Positions 24,168-33,686 of a stretch of 64,000 nt of DNA are shown in pieces. Every line of letters starts with the position of its first letter. The stretch's first letter is position 1. The position numbers and the translations under genes are program-made. This stretch comes from Dyadobacter subterraneus (GTDB lineage Bacteria > Bacteroidota > Bacteroidia > Cytophagales > Spirosomataceae), in NCBI RefSeq assembly GCF_015221875.1, contig NZ_JACYGY010000001.1:930001-994000 (forward strand). The letters run 5' to 3'. A model generated the notes under the pieces. It had not been told where the DNA came from and searched no databases. It saw only the letters and a list, made by a program, of their open reading frames with translations.

Positions 24168-24929
24168 ATGCCCATCGAAGAGGAAAGTAAACGTTTCAAA
24201 CAACTAAGGGAAGAACTGAACCTGACGCAGGCTGCATTTGCTGAGCAATTGGGAATAAGTATGACAACGGCCGACATTGAAAGAGGCAGAACGCGCATTC
24301 CCGGACAGGTTGTGAAAGAGCTTTTGAAGCAGCATAATATTAACCCGCTCTGGCTGTTTGGAGAAAGCGGACAGAAATATTTGCGGATAGGAGATGCTGC
24401 CATCAATCCAAAAGTGGTGACAGTTGATAATACGGGGGAAGAAAATATTGTGATGGTTAATGCTAAGGCCGCTGCCGGATATCCGCTGAATCTTGGCGAT
24501 ACGCGCTGGTTTGAAAGTTTGCCTGCATTTAGCATTCCGCTCCCGGAATATCGCAACGCAACTTTTCGTGGATTTCAGGTGGATGGAGATAGTATGATGC
24601 CGGTTTTACAATCGGATGAATGGATCGTGGGAAGGGCAGTGGAAGGCTGGGATGATGTGAAAAATAACCGGATGTACGTGATTGTGACTGCTGATAGTAT
24701 TCTTGTGAAAAAAATCCAGAAAAGTGAAAAAAGCACTTTTGTCAGCCTGATTTCATTAAATCCGGAATACGCTCCGATTTCTGTTGACAGAAGTGAAGTA
24801 CGGGAACTTTGGCAGGTAAACAGTAAGCTGACGTTTGATATGGAAACAAATGCTGCGAACATCAGTTTGCAGAATATCCATCAGGAAATGAAGGAATTGA
24901 AAGAGGAGGTGAGGAAGCTGGCCAGGTGA
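24168..24929 (+). CDS. XRE/S24 self-cleaving repressor (LexA/CI-like SOS regulator)
   Basis: 253 residues. An XRE helix-turn-helix at about 8-62 (LREELNLTQAAFAEQLGISM) is followed by a peptidase S24 domain. The cleavage site is Ala103-Gly104 in AKAAAGYP, the catalytic Ser142 is in VDGDSMMP, and the Lys181 base is in ILVKKIQ, so RecA-stimulated autocleavage is expected. A coiled-coil-like tail (QEMKELKEEVRKLAR) may aid dimerisation. Divergent dinB and nearby dnaE make this the likely switch of a DNA-damage regulon. The N-terminal HTH is phage-CI-like, not the winged helix of true LexA. Confidence 0.92.
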   Translation: MPIEEESKRFKQLREELNLTQAAFAEQLGISMTTADIERGRTRIPGQVVKELLKQHNINPLWLFGESGQKYLRIGDAAINPKVVTVDNTGEENIVMVNAKAAAGYPLNLGDTRWFESLPAFSIPLPEYRNATFRGFQVDGDSMMPVLQSDEWIVGRAVEGWDDVKNNRMYVIVTADSILVKKIQKSEKSTFVSLISLNPEYAPISVDRSEVRELWQVNSKLTFDMETNAANISLQNIHQEMKELKEEVRKLAR

Positions 24930-24999
24930 AATTCGTCTGTTCGCAGATCGGTAGAAAACCTTTGTTAGCTCAACGTTATTATTAAATAGAAGATTATTG

Positions 25000-25596
25000 A
25001 TGGCCAGATTGTTTCCTTATATGCATATTCATGACTTTTTAAGTGATGAATTAAATGCTGAAATATTGGCTTATGCTGTAAAGAGGCAACTGGATTTCAA
25101 GCAGTCTGTAATTTATAGCGGAGGCATTAAAAAGATATCAGAATCACGCATTTCATTGACTTTAAAAAATTTTGAACCTTATAAAACGATCATTCAGGAA
25201 AGTATCAGAAAACGGGTGCCTGCCTTGGTTGATGGCTTGAAATTGTCAAAATTTAATGCAGGAGAAATTGAAACCGAATTTGTTTCTTATGGAGACAGGT
25301 CACTTTTTAAATCACATATTGATACGGCTGTTCATAAGAAAACAGAAAAGCCAAGAGTGATCAGTGTTGTGTACTATTTGCATAGTATTCCTAAAAAGTT
25401 TGAAGGAGGAAATCTGAGAATTCATACGATTTCAATTGGTGAGGAAAAGGAGCATTCTATAGATATTTCTCCCGACAATAATTCTTTGTTAGCTTTTCCT
25501 TCTTTTGCCCCACATGAAGTAAGGCCAGTAATAGCACCCGGCATTGATTTTAAAGACCGGCGTTTTGCTATTAATTGCTGGATTTTAAAAGCCTGA
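25000..25596 (+). CDS. 2-oxoglutarate/Fe(II)-dependent oxygenase (prolyl-4-hydroxylase fold)
   Basis: 198 residues. The iron site is His106-x-Asp108 in LFKSHIDTA and His172 in SFAPHEVRPV; an Arg at 187-188 in DRRFAINCW binds 2-oxoglutarate. EGGNLRIH and NSLLAFPS are typical of the P4Hc/2OG-FeII_Oxy_3 family. The ATG at 25000 is preferred to a TTG directly before it. The substrate is unknown. It converges on a TonB-dependent receptor gene; in Proteobacteria a PiuC-type oxygenase often lies beside a siderophore receptor, a possible parallel. Confidence 0.88.
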   Translation: MARLFPYMHIHDFLSDELNAEILAYAVKRQLDFKQSVIYSGGIKKISESRISLTLKNFEPYKTIIQESIRKRVPALVDGLKLSKFNAGEIETEFVSYGDRSLFKSHIDTAVHKKTEKPRVISVVYYLHSIPKKFEGGNLRIHTISIGEEKEHSIDISPDNNSLLAFPSFAPHEVRPVIAPGIDFKDRRFAINCWILKA

Positions 25597-25611
25597 TATT
25601 GTAAAAAAAGA

Positions 25612-25660
25612 AATTGGCCTGATCAGCGACAAATGTCTAACTAATAAGGCCAATTATTTT
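25612..25660. terminator. Bidirectional terminator between oxygenase and TonB receptor genes
   Basis: The arms AATTGGCCT (25612-25620) and AGGCCAATT (25647-25655) pair over 9 bp across a 26-nt loop, followed by ATTTTG on the plus strand and TTTCTTTTTTT on the minus strand. It lies between two convergent stops. Confidence 0.7.
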
Positions 25661-25670
25661 GTTTAATCTC

Positions 25671-28600
25671 TTAGAACTGGAAGCTCATACGCGCGTAATA
25701 ATATGCGCCCTGATATCCCATTTGATAGTTATCATAAGCGAAACGACCAGAATCTGTCAAATCAGCACGTGTTTTTGTTGGATAAGTGTTTGTAATATTA
25801 TCTCCGCCAATTGAAACACGAAGTGCTTTGATGATTTGATAGCTAACACTTAAATCCATCGTTGCACGAGCTCCCAATGTGTAATCTGCATAAGGAGAAG
25901 TGATGTCCGAAGTTTCGTGATAGTTGCTGTAATAATTTACACCGCCATAATAAACACCGCGGATCATCGCAGATAAAGGTCCTTTTGTATAGACAATAGA
26001 AGCGATGTATTTCTGACGTGGATTACCTCTTTCAAAACTTCCGCGGGAACTACGGTTCAGGTAGATGTCAGAAAGATACTGCGCACGCAAAGTTGGATCC
26101 GTTGGCAAAGTATTGTTTGCACCAATATTAAGCGGTGCAGGATAAACTTTTGTGAATGCAACCGTATTCCAGTTAGCCGCAAGAGAGAAAGTCATTTGCC
26201 CGCCTCTTCCTACAACCGCACGATAATTCGCCACAAGGTCAATCCCTTTTGTTTCAACATCAGCTGCATTTGTAAAGAACTGAGCGATACCATCAGCGGT
26301 AATAATGTTACTGAAATTTCCACCGATTACGCTGCCACCAAAACCACCGGTCTGGATGATTTTGTCTTTAATTCTGATATAATAAGCATCCGCAGTTACT
26401 TCAAGTCCGGTAATTAATTGAGAAGTAAGGCCGAAACTGATGTTTGTCGAACGTTCCTGTTTCAATTTTGGAATGCCTAATGCTTTTGCCGCTGTACTAT
26501 TGTTGGTGAAATATCCCTGGTCAAAAGGAACACCACCCGGAGTAAAACCAGTTGAAGTTTGTGCATAATACAATTCCTGAAGACTTGGTGCACGGAAACC
26601 TGTACTGATAGAACCGCGAACGGCAAACATATCAGGGATGATGGAATAACGGGTTGCAAATTTACCAGTTAATACACCACCGAAATCGCTGTAATGTTCG
26701 TAACGTGCAGCACCTTCAACCATAAAACGTTTTGTAACGTCTACTTCAACATCCACATAACCAGCCATTACCGAACGGAAAGCATTTGTTTCCTGCTCAG
26801 GAGCAAATCCGCGGAAACACTGGCAGTTTGGGGAATATCCCTTGATATCAACTTTGTCGCCTTTGTAAGGAAGGATCAAATCAACATAAACCGTAGAATC
26901 TGCACCGGTTACTGTTTTAATTGTTTGTTCAGATTTTACATCCTTGTTAACATTTTTTGTATAGTTGTAATTATCAGCAGGTGCTGTGAAAGTACCATAA
27001 TCACCTTTGGTATATGATTCTTTTTGTCCTGCCTTGATCTGATAATTTTCAATACGCATTTCCGCACCAAAAGCTACGTTGATACTTTTAAGCGCACCAT
27101 TTCCCGGATTTTCAAACAATTTTGTTAACCCTAAATTGGTTGTGTTCTGGATAAAATTGTTATCTCCAAGACGCATCGTAGTAGGCGTGGAAGGTCCGTA
27201 AGATGCGTTCATCGTATTCACCATACCAAAACCAAACTTGCTGTTTCCGAATGAATTGCTGAAATCAACATCGAAAATTCCTGCTTTTCCTTTAACACCC
27301 ATCGTTAAAGATCTATCAGAAATATTGGAAGTAAGCTGAGGCAAAAATCCGTTTGGATAAAGGTCATTTAAAAAACGATCCTGCTGACGAGGAAAACGAT
27401 AGTAGCAACCGCTCAATGTATTACGGTAATTAAGTCCACCGAAAGCGTAAAATTCATTTCCTTTCATTGGCCCTAATGGAATGGCCATATTCATGAAAAT
27501 GGTTCCGTTTTCGACTTTGCTCAAACCATTGATCATTTCAAAATCTTTCTTTTTCAATCCACGCGCATCCTGCAATCCCTGATCGGTTTTAAGTGCTGCG
27601 TTATCCGGACTGGCAATTAATTCCGGATTTGTAATGATCGTTTGTCCGTACTCATCTTTTCTTGTGTTGTTCAAATAACTGTCGTCAAAAACGGCGCCGC
27701 TGTATCCGCCTTTTGGAACACGACTTGTTTTTCCCTGCTGACTTAATTCAAAAGTAAGGTTGATAAAACCACCTTTATCTCCCAAAGCAAAACCATAGTT
27801 ACCCATGAATTGCTGTAACTTTCCATCAGTACCGAATTTGTCGATATCCTTGTTTTTTGCCAGACCTACATTTGCGTAAAAGCCGGTGTTATACATACCC
27901 GTAAAAACGCCAACGCTTTTCTTCAATTCCATATTTACAACACCGGCGATGGCATCAGAGCCATACTGCGCTGCTGCACCGTCACGAAGAATTTCAACTT
28001 TTTCCACCGCTGCCAAAGGAATTGTGCGCATATCAACAGTTGTCGACGGGCCGGAATTGTTTGCTACCAAAAGCAAGGAAGACGAATGACGGCGTTTTCC
28101 GTTCAATAAAACTAATGTCTGGTTAGGGGGTTGGTTACGCAGCTGCACAGCATCTACGTGTGAGGCAAGGTCGCCTCCTGGTATTTTAAGTGAGTTAAAC
28201 GACGGAGCAACTTGTTTCAAAAGTTGACCTAATTCCGTCTGAGGCATGTTTTGAGATATTTTTGCAACAGAAATTACATCCACCGGCGCTGGCGTATCCA
28301 GTTTGGTACGGGATGAATTCCGAGAACCGATTACGACCAGTTCAGAAAATTGTTTGGTATCACTTTCAAGTGATACATCGATTGTCGCTAATGTGCCAAC
28401 TGTTTTTTCCTGTGTTGCAAAACCAACAAAAGAAAAAGATAATACTGACTTTTCACCTGGAACAGCCACATTGTAAGTACCGTCAGCCCCTGTTATGGCC
28501 CCGATATTGGTTCCTTTTACGACAATGCTTACGCCGGGAAGTCCTGCTCCGTCTTCGGTCGCGATCACACGTCCCGAAACAGTTTTTTGCTGGGCGAATA

Positions 28601-28673
28601 AAATGTTCGTCAGCAAACAGCAGATGACTAAGAGAATTACAAACCTGACACTAAATGGTAATGATTTTGCCAT
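25671..28673 (-). CDS. TonB-dependent outer-membrane receptor with CarboxypepD_reg domain
   Basis: A 1000-residue receptor. A signal peptide ends near LLTNILFAQ (residue about 28). A CarboxypepD_reg beta-sandwich at about 31-115 (GRVIATEDGAGLPGVSIVVK) is followed by a plug with KRRHSSSLLLVANNS and VEILRDGAAAQYGSDAIAGV, then the barrel ending in MSFQF with a terminal Phe. Unlike SusC proteins, there is no SusD gene next to it, and the plug is of the general receptor type. The substrate is unknown; siderophore or another small ligand is possible. It has about 800 bp of non-coding DNA upstream. Confidence 0.93.
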   Translation of the reverse strand: MAKSLPFSVRFVILLVICCLLTNILFAQQKTVSGRVIATEDGAGLPGVSIVVKGTNIGAITGADGTYNVAVPGEKSVLSFSFVGFATQEKTVGTLATIDVSLESDTKQFSELVVIGSRNSSRTKLDTPAPVDVISVAKISQNMPQTELGQLLKQVAPSFNSLKIPGGDLASHVDAVQLRNQPPNQTLVLLNGKRRHSSSLLLVANNSGPSTTVDMRTIPLAAVEKVEILRDGAAAQYGSDAIAGVVNMELKKSVGVFTGMYNTGFYANVGLAKNKDIDKFGTDGKLQQFMGNYGFALGDKGGFINLTFELSQQGKTSRVPKGGYSGAVFDDSYLNNTRKDEYGQTIITNPELIASPDNAALKTDQGLQDARGLKKKDFEMINGLSKVENGTIFMNMAIPLGPMKGNEFYAFGGLNYRNTLSGCYYRFPRQQDRFLNDLYPNGFLPQLTSNISDRSLTMGVKGKAGIFDVDFSNSFGNSKFGFGMVNTMNASYGPSTPTTMRLGDNNFIQNTTNLGLTKLFENPGNGALKSINVAFGAEMRIENYQIKAGQKESYTKGDYGTFTAPADNYNYTKNVNKDVKSEQTIKTVTGADSTVYVDLILPYKGDKVDIKGYSPNCQCFRGFAPEQETNAFRSVMAGYVDVEVDVTKRFMVEGAARYEHYSDFGGVLTGKFATRYSIIPDMFAVRGSISTGFRAPSLQELYYAQTSTGFTPGGVPFDQGYFTNNSTAAKALGIPKLKQERSTNISFGLTSQLITGLEVTADAYYIRIKDKIIQTGGFGGSVIGGNFSNIITADGIAQFFTNAADVETKGIDLVANYRAVVGRGGQMTFSLAANWNTVAFTKVYPAPLNIGANNTLPTDPTLRAQYLSDIYLNRSSRGSFERGNPRQKYIASIVYTKGPLSAMIRGVYYGGVNYYSNYHETSDITSPYADYTLGARATMDLSVSYQIIKALRVSIGGDNITNTYPTKTRADLTDSGRFAYDNYQMGYQGAYYYARMSFQF

Positions 28674-29428
28674 GATGTTTTAATGATTAGTGAATGGTAA
28701 GTTTCGATAACAACGACACGCCTGGCCTAAAAAAACGGCCAAAAAATCCCTAAACAGAAATGTAAATACATAGTAATTCCAGTGGACGTAAATACAGTAA
28801 CGACCGTTTTTTTCTCAATAAATTGAAGACTTACTGGTAAAATCTGTTTTGTAATCCTGCTTAAAATCTGACTATGAAGCAATACAAATAATGCCCGCAC
28901 GCATAGGTGTAAGACCATTCATAGCTCAGCATATTCTTTCAAAAATGGTTTAGGATTCGAAAAAGAATCAAAAAAGTTTTGTCAAATCATAAAGTAAGAC
29001 TGATAGCAATCCAGACGTTTTCATGATTCTAATTTTACAGGATAATGTTTTGTGTGTTTGTTAAAGAATTATCACAAGCTACCCGCTAACTGGGCTGTCG
29101 GTTAATTCTCCAAACTTTTAAAATTCATATTCCTCTGGTGCGGCTGGAAGATATATGAAGTCAGGTTGGGTTTTGTCTTTTTGATATTGACACTGTAAAT
29201 GTATTGTTGTATTTGTAAAATACAAAATAAAATTACTTAATATTTTCAAAAAGCCATATTAATACATCATTGTTTGCTTCAAAAGCACATTTGGGTATTA
29301 AATTTAGAATCTTTCAAAAAGTGCAAATAATTCAAAAGTGCAAAATGATTCTATTTATTGTTATAATAATACAAATATTGGTCAGATAAAGAATAAAAGA
29401 AGATTTTTCAGATCAAAAATCAACAAAA
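28674..29428. other. Long non-coding gap upstream of the TonB receptor gene
   Basis: About 750 bp without a credible gene on either strand; the short frames have no family features. It must hold the receptor promoter. The part from about 29190 to 29400 is very AT-rich. No tRNA, riboswitch or clear inverted repeat was recognised. Confidence 0.5.
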
Positions 29429-29452
29429 AAAAGTCACCCAAGGGTGACTTTT
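29429..29452 (-). terminator. Terminator of the ABC exporter gene
   Basis: An 11-bp perfect stem AAAAGTCACCC/GGGTGACTTTT with a 2-nt (AA) spacer, effectively a 4-nt loop, followed on the minus strand by TTTTTTG. It is 21 bp past the exporter stop. Confidence 0.85.
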
Positions 29453-29473
29453 GGTATATTAAATCATTTGAGA

Positions 29474-31255
29474 TTATACTTCTTCGGCAAGTAACTGTTT
29501 TTCATACAATTCCTTGTAAGCACCATTTTTCGCCATAAGATTTGTATGCGTTCCTTGTTCCACAATCCGGCCTTCATGAAGTACTACGATTTTGTCAGCA
29601 AGTTTTGCAGAAGAGACACGGTGGGAAATAATCACAGAAGTGCGCTGATCCATGATACGTTTGAGATTGTTCAGAATAATATTTTCTGTATTGGTATCAA
29701 CCGCAGAAAGACAATCATCAAGAATCAGAATTTTAGGATCACGGGCGATGGCGCGGGCGATGGAAAGACGTTGTTTTTGTCCGCCTGATAAAGTGATTCC
29801 TCTTTCTCCCAAACGGGTATCAAATCCTTGTGGGAAATTCAGAATGTTTTGGTACAAATCTGCATCTTTCACAGCCTGTTCAATGCGGTCGTGCGGCATA
29901 TCTTTTGTTCCGAAACGCACATTGTTTTCAATAGAATCAGAAAAAAGAAATACATCCTGCGGTACGTAACCAAGTTGACGACGAAAAGCGTGGACGTCAT
30001 AATCTTTAAGCGGCAGATTATCGATCAGGATTTCGCCTTCTGTCGGATCGTAAAGTCGGCATAACAAATGTGCTAACGTACTTTTTCCTGAACCGGTTGT
30101 CCCAAGAATCGCAACACTTTCTCCATGTTTTATTTCCAGATCAAAATTTTCAATTGCCTGGATTCCTGAATCCGGATATTTAAATCCTACGTTTTTGAAA
30201 GTGATAATTCCATCAAGTTCTTTTGCAATATTCTTATCAGAAACAAGTGTATTTTTTTCGTTCAAAAACTCATTGATACGGGTTTGTGAAGAGGCGGCGC
30301 GCTGGATCTGGCTTGTTGTCCAGCCAAGCGCCATAACCGGCCAAGTCAGAATATTCACGTAAAGAATAAATTCAGTAATATTTCCCGGCGTCAGATTGCC
30401 GTTCATAATTTCTTTTCCGCCAACATAAATAATCAGGATATTACTGATACCGATCAGCAACACAATAATAGGGTAGAAGATCGCATCCACTTTGGCCAGT
30501 CCAAGTGATTTTTTCTTAAAATCTTCGGCCTCGGTCTCGAAGTTGGTAAAAGAATGTTTTTCCTGAACAAAAGATTTGATGACCCGAATTCCAGAAAATG
30601 CTTCCTGCACATACGTTGAAAGTGCCGAAAGCTGTTTCTGAATTTCCTGAGAACGCTTCATCATGATATTGTTTACCACATAAATACTGATGGAAAGCAG
30701 TGGCAACGGTATCAAAACGTAAACCGTAAGTTTGGTACTGACGGTCAGCATGTAGGAAATAACAAGTACAAAAAGTACAATTAAATTGATACCATACATT
30801 AAAGATGGTCCGACATACATTCTCACATTACTCACGTCTTCTGAAATCCGCGCCATTAAATCGCCGGTATTATGACTTCTGAAAAAACTTGTCGGCAAAG
30901 TTTGGTAGTGACCGTAAACGTCATTTTTTAATTCATATTCAATATGGCGCGACATCACGATTATCGTTTGGCGAACCAGAAAAAGAAAAATTCCTTTCAA
31001 AAGCGCCATCGCCAGAATCAGCAAACCGTAAAGCAAAATCGTAAAAGCGAAGGTGTCGTACATTTCACTTTGCAGTTTGGAGCCTGCAAATAAATAGTAG
31101 ACATCAAGCGTTTCGCTTACCAAATCCAGGGCATAACGAACCAATTGTGCGGGAATAATTCCGAAAAGATTAGAAATAATGGTAAAAATTGTTCCTAAAA
31201 TAAGATACCATTTATATTTCAAGAAGTACTTATTGAGGTACTTAAGTGCTTTCAC
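29474..31255 (-). CDS. ABC exporter, fused permease/ATPase (MsbA-like)
   Basis: 593 residues. Six membrane segments in residues about 15-310, then an ATPase domain with Walker A ILGTTGSGKST, signature TLSGGQKQRLSIARA, Walker B KILILDDCLSAVD and a SHRVSS switch region. It is a homodimer-type half transporter for lipids or hydrophobic compounds, by family. Walker B ends in Asp-Asp (LILDDCLS) where Asp-Glu is usual; this Asp variant is seen in one half of some heterodimeric exporters, so a second subunit or slow turnover is possible. The gene stands alone. Confidence 0.92.
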   Translation of the reverse strand: MKALKYLNKYFLKYKWYLILGTIFTIISNLFGIIPAQLVRYALDLVSETLDVYYLFAGSKLQSEMYDTFAFTILLYGLLILAMALLKGIFLFLVRQTIIVMSRHIEYELKNDVYGHYQTLPTSFFRSHNTGDLMARISEDVSNVRMYVGPSLMYGINLIVLFVLVISYMLTVSTKLTVYVLIPLPLLSISIYVVNNIMMKRSQEIQKQLSALSTYVQEAFSGIRVIKSFVQEKHSFTNFETEAEDFKKKSLGLAKVDAIFYPIIVLLIGISNILIIYVGGKEIMNGNLTPGNITEFILYVNILTWPVMALGWTTSQIQRAASSQTRINEFLNEKNTLVSDKNIAKELDGIITFKNVGFKYPDSGIQAIENFDLEIKHGESVAILGTTGSGKSTLAHLLCRLYDPTEGEILIDNLPLKDYDVHAFRRQLGYVPQDVFLFSDSIENNVRFGTKDMPHDRIEQAVKDADLYQNILNFPQGFDTRLGERGITLSGGQKQRLSIARAIARDPKILILDDCLSAVDTNTENIILNNLKRIMDQRTSVIISHRVSSAKLADKIVVLHEGRIVEQGTHTNLMAKNGAYKELYEKQLLAEEV

Positions 31256-31498
31256 GTGTTAATAGAGTTGATTTTGTATTTGCGTTAATTTTCAGTGGTT
31301 TATTTGGCCGTTATCCATTTCACACTTAATCGATTATCCGCATTGAGGTAAATACTTAAATTGATAAATCCCGGTTTTTTCAAACCAGAAGATTTTTATA
31401 TCGATTTACGGGTGTTTCAATACCAACATTCAAACGTTTTAAATCGTTGCAAATGTAAAACCATCGTTCCGATTTTTCCATTTCTAAACAAAATAGTC

Positions 31499-31506
31499 TA
31501 ATTTTG
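31499..31506 (+). promoter_or_regulatory. -7 box upstream of nusB
   Basis: TAATTTTG is an exact match to TAnnTTTG, about 110 bp before the nusB ATG. No clear TTTG was seen at the expected -33 place. The remainder of the 31256-31616 gap shows nothing else. Confidence 0.45.
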
Positions 31507-31616
31507 CGGTCAATTTTAAATATTATCGCGGGGGATTGTCAAATTAAAAACCTTGCTGAAAACGCAGACCCGTTCTTTGGTTTACTGTACCTTTTACCCA
31601 ATTAGTATTCCGGCTT

Positions 31617-32783
31617 ATGCTGAATAGAAGATTATTACGAACAAAAGCTGTTCAAGCTCTTTACGCACGCAAATTAACTGCTGATGCAAACCGTTTACTT
31701 GCTTTGGATCAGATTGAAGAAGCGTTTGCGCCTGATTTGAATTCCATGGAATTTCAGGATAAGCAAAAACTAACGAACAACAAACATTTGGCAGGAGCGG
31801 CGTTGGACGAACTGATCAAAAACGGTGAATTAAAACCGAATGATGAAGTTTCTGAGGACGTTGTAAAAGTTGCCGGCAGCGCATACCAGGCTTACAAAAG
31901 ACAGACCGGGACGGACGGAGAGAAAATGGTTCGGCGCGTTTTAAATGAAACGGAATCTATTTACGTTGATTTTATCCGCGTTATTTCCATGTTACTTGAA
32001 CTTTCATATCAGGCAAAACTGGATCGTGAACGGAAATATGATGATCCGGAAGCTCCTTTTTCTAAAAATGGCGGGTTGAATACAAACCGTGTCATTATGG
32101 TTTTGCAGGAAGATAAAACGCTTGAAGAAGAAATAATCAGAAACGGTATCAATTGGAGTAATGATATGAACATGATACGCAAAACGTATCGTGAGGCATT
32201 GCGCAAGGATGCAACTTATGAGGAATATTGTAATAAAGTTGAACATACGCCGGAAGAAGATCAGCTGCTTGTTCAATATATATTGCGCCAGGTAATTCTG
32301 AAACATGAAGTTCCTTTGGAATTTCTAGAACAACGTGATTTATACTGGGCTGATCATAGTGAACTGATTCGCGGATTAGCGATCAAAACTTTAAAATCTG
32401 CTGATAATGCAGAGACTTTCACTTTGGCTCCTTTGACAAAAGATTGGGAAGAAGATCGTTTCTTTGTTGAGGAACTTTACAGATATGTGATTGAAGAAAA
32501 TGATCAGTATGATCTTTATCTTGACGAACAACTGAAAAACTGGGAACTTGATCGTATCGCTTTGGTGGATATGATTATCCTGAAAACGGCTCTGGCTGAG
32601 TTGATCCATTTTCCCGGAATTCCTGTAAAAGTGACCATCAATGAATTTATTGAAATCGCAAAAAGGTATAGTACTCCCAAAAGTGGTAAGTTTGTAAATG
32701 GTGTACTTGATGTACTTTCTGTTAAATTAGCAGCGCAGGGTATCATCAGAAAAAGTGGCCGTGGATTGATAGATAATAAATAG
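31617..32783 (+). CDS. nusB: Transcription antitermination factor NusB, long Bacteroidota form
   Basis: 388 residues, more than twice the E. coli protein. The C-terminal about 120 residues carry the NusB core: NWELDRIALVDMIILKTALA, then ELIHFPGIPVKVTINEFIEI and AKRYSTPKSGKFVNGVLD. The N-terminus begins with the family-like MLNRRLLRTKAVQALYA, so the NusB domain is interrupted or preceded by a long helical insertion (about 40-260), as in other Bacteroidota. NusB binds boxA RNA with NusE (S10) in rRNA antitermination. It starts a conserved series with yajC and coaE. Confidence 0.93.
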   Translation: MLNRRLLRTKAVQALYARKLTADANRLLALDQIEEAFAPDLNSMEFQDKQKLTNNKHLAGAALDELIKNGELKPNDEVSEDVVKVAGSAYQAYKRQTGTDGEKMVRRVLNETESIYVDFIRVISMLLELSYQAKLDRERKYDDPEAPFSKNGGLNTNRVIMVLQEDKTLEEEIIRNGINWSNDMNMIRKTYREALRKDATYEEYCNKVEHTPEEDQLLVQYILRQVILKHEVPLEFLEQRDLYWADHSELIRGLAIKTLKSADNAETFTLAPLTKDWEEDRFFVEELYRYVIEENDQYDLYLDEQLKNWELDRIALVDMIILKTALAELIHFPGIPVKVTINEFIEIAKRYSTPKSGKFVNGVLDVLSVKLAAQGIIRKSGRGLIDNK

Positions 32784-32857
32784 GCATAGAAGTTTTAGGT
32801 TAATTGTTTTAAAGTTAATCATCAACAGTTGCGGAAAACCGCTAAAATTATAAAGCC

Positions 32858-33160
32858 ATGAGTAAATCGAGCCGTAGTTTAATTGCATTTTTGACTGGAT
32901 GTGCAACAGGAGCAGCTTTGGGGATTCTTTATGCTCCTGATAAAGGAAATGTGCTTCGTACCCAGCTGACTTACCGGTTGTCAAAATACCGTGAAAAGTT
33001 ACAGGAGGTTATCGAAGATTTAATTGACAAAAAAAATCAGCCTGATAGCTACGCCAGAACAGAAGGCGAGCGGGTGGTAAGTGATGCACGTGAAAAAGCT
33101 GAGAAATTGCTTGAAGACGTAGATCGTTTGATGGCACAAATAAAAAGTCAGACTAACTGA
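32858..33160 (+). CDS. YtxH-domain small membrane-associated protein
   Basis: 100 residues. An N-terminal hydrophobic segment with Gly/Ala (LIAFLTGCATGAALGILYAP) followed by DKG and a long charged helix is the YtxH pattern. The remainder is a predicted coiled coil (SDAREKAEKLLEDVDRLMAQ). YtxH proteins are envelope-stress-linked in Bacillus, but their molecular role is not clear. It lies 74 bp after nusB and 14 bp before the DUF1573 gene. Confidence 0.87.
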   Translation: MSKSSRSLIAFLTGCATGAALGILYAPDKGNVLRTQLTYRLSKYREKLQEVIEDLIDKKNQPDSYARTEGERVVSDAREKAEKLLEDVDRLMAQIKSQTN

Positions 33161-33174
33161 TTTAAACTTAACGT

Positions 33175-33627
33175 ATGAGAAAACTTGCTGCATTTGTAGT
33201 TCTTTCGGGAATTGCCCTGATGCTTGTAAATTGTTCAGGTTCTGAAAATAAAAAGGATTCAAAAACGGGAGACATAAAGCTTCCCGTTTTTACTTTAACC
33301 GACAGTTCTTCTTTTGATTTTGGTACAATTCAGGAGGGAGAGGTGGTGGAACATACTTTTCATTTCAAAAATGACGGACCGTATCCGTTGATTCTGAATA
33401 ACATTACTTCGTCATGCGGATGTACAACGCCGGAATGGCCGCGTGATCCGATTGCTCCAAATGCTGCTTCAAGTATTAAAGTTCGTTTTAACAGCAAGGG
33501 GAAATCCGGCCCTCAGGTAAAAACGGTTACGGTTTATGCCAATACTGATCCGGCCTATTCCGAATTGCGTTTGAGAGGCATTGTCAATGCAGCTCCTAAG
33601 CCGGAAGCGGCAAAATCAACTGAGTAG
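33175..33627 (+). CDS. DUF1573 lipoprotein
   Basis: 150 residues. Lipoprotein signal MRKLAAFVVLSGIALMLVNC with Cys20. The DUF1573 domain (about 45-140) has FDFGTIQEGEVVEHTFHFKN and the TSSCGCTTPEWP cysteine motif, an Ig-like fold common in Bacteroidota. Function is unknown; a periplasmic structural or chaperone role is guessed for the family. It is always seen with yajC in this order in related genomes, to my knowledge. Confidence 0.9.
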   Translation: MRKLAAFVVLSGIALMLVNCSGSENKKDSKTGDIKLPVFTLTDSSSFDFGTIQEGEVVEHTFHFKNDGPYPLILNNITSSCGCTTPEWPRDPIAPNAASSIKVRFNSKGKSGPQVKTVTVYANTDPAYSELRLRGIVNAAPKPEAAKSTE

Positions 33628-33686
33628 AATTTACTCAGTAAGTATTTCAATTTCGTTTTAACTATCTCAATAACCCTAATACAATA

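Noticed and set aside
24137..24556. Minus-strand open frame of 139 codons
   Set aside because: It lies wholly across the S24 repressor gene, whose domains and catalytic residues are clear. It is a shadow frame.
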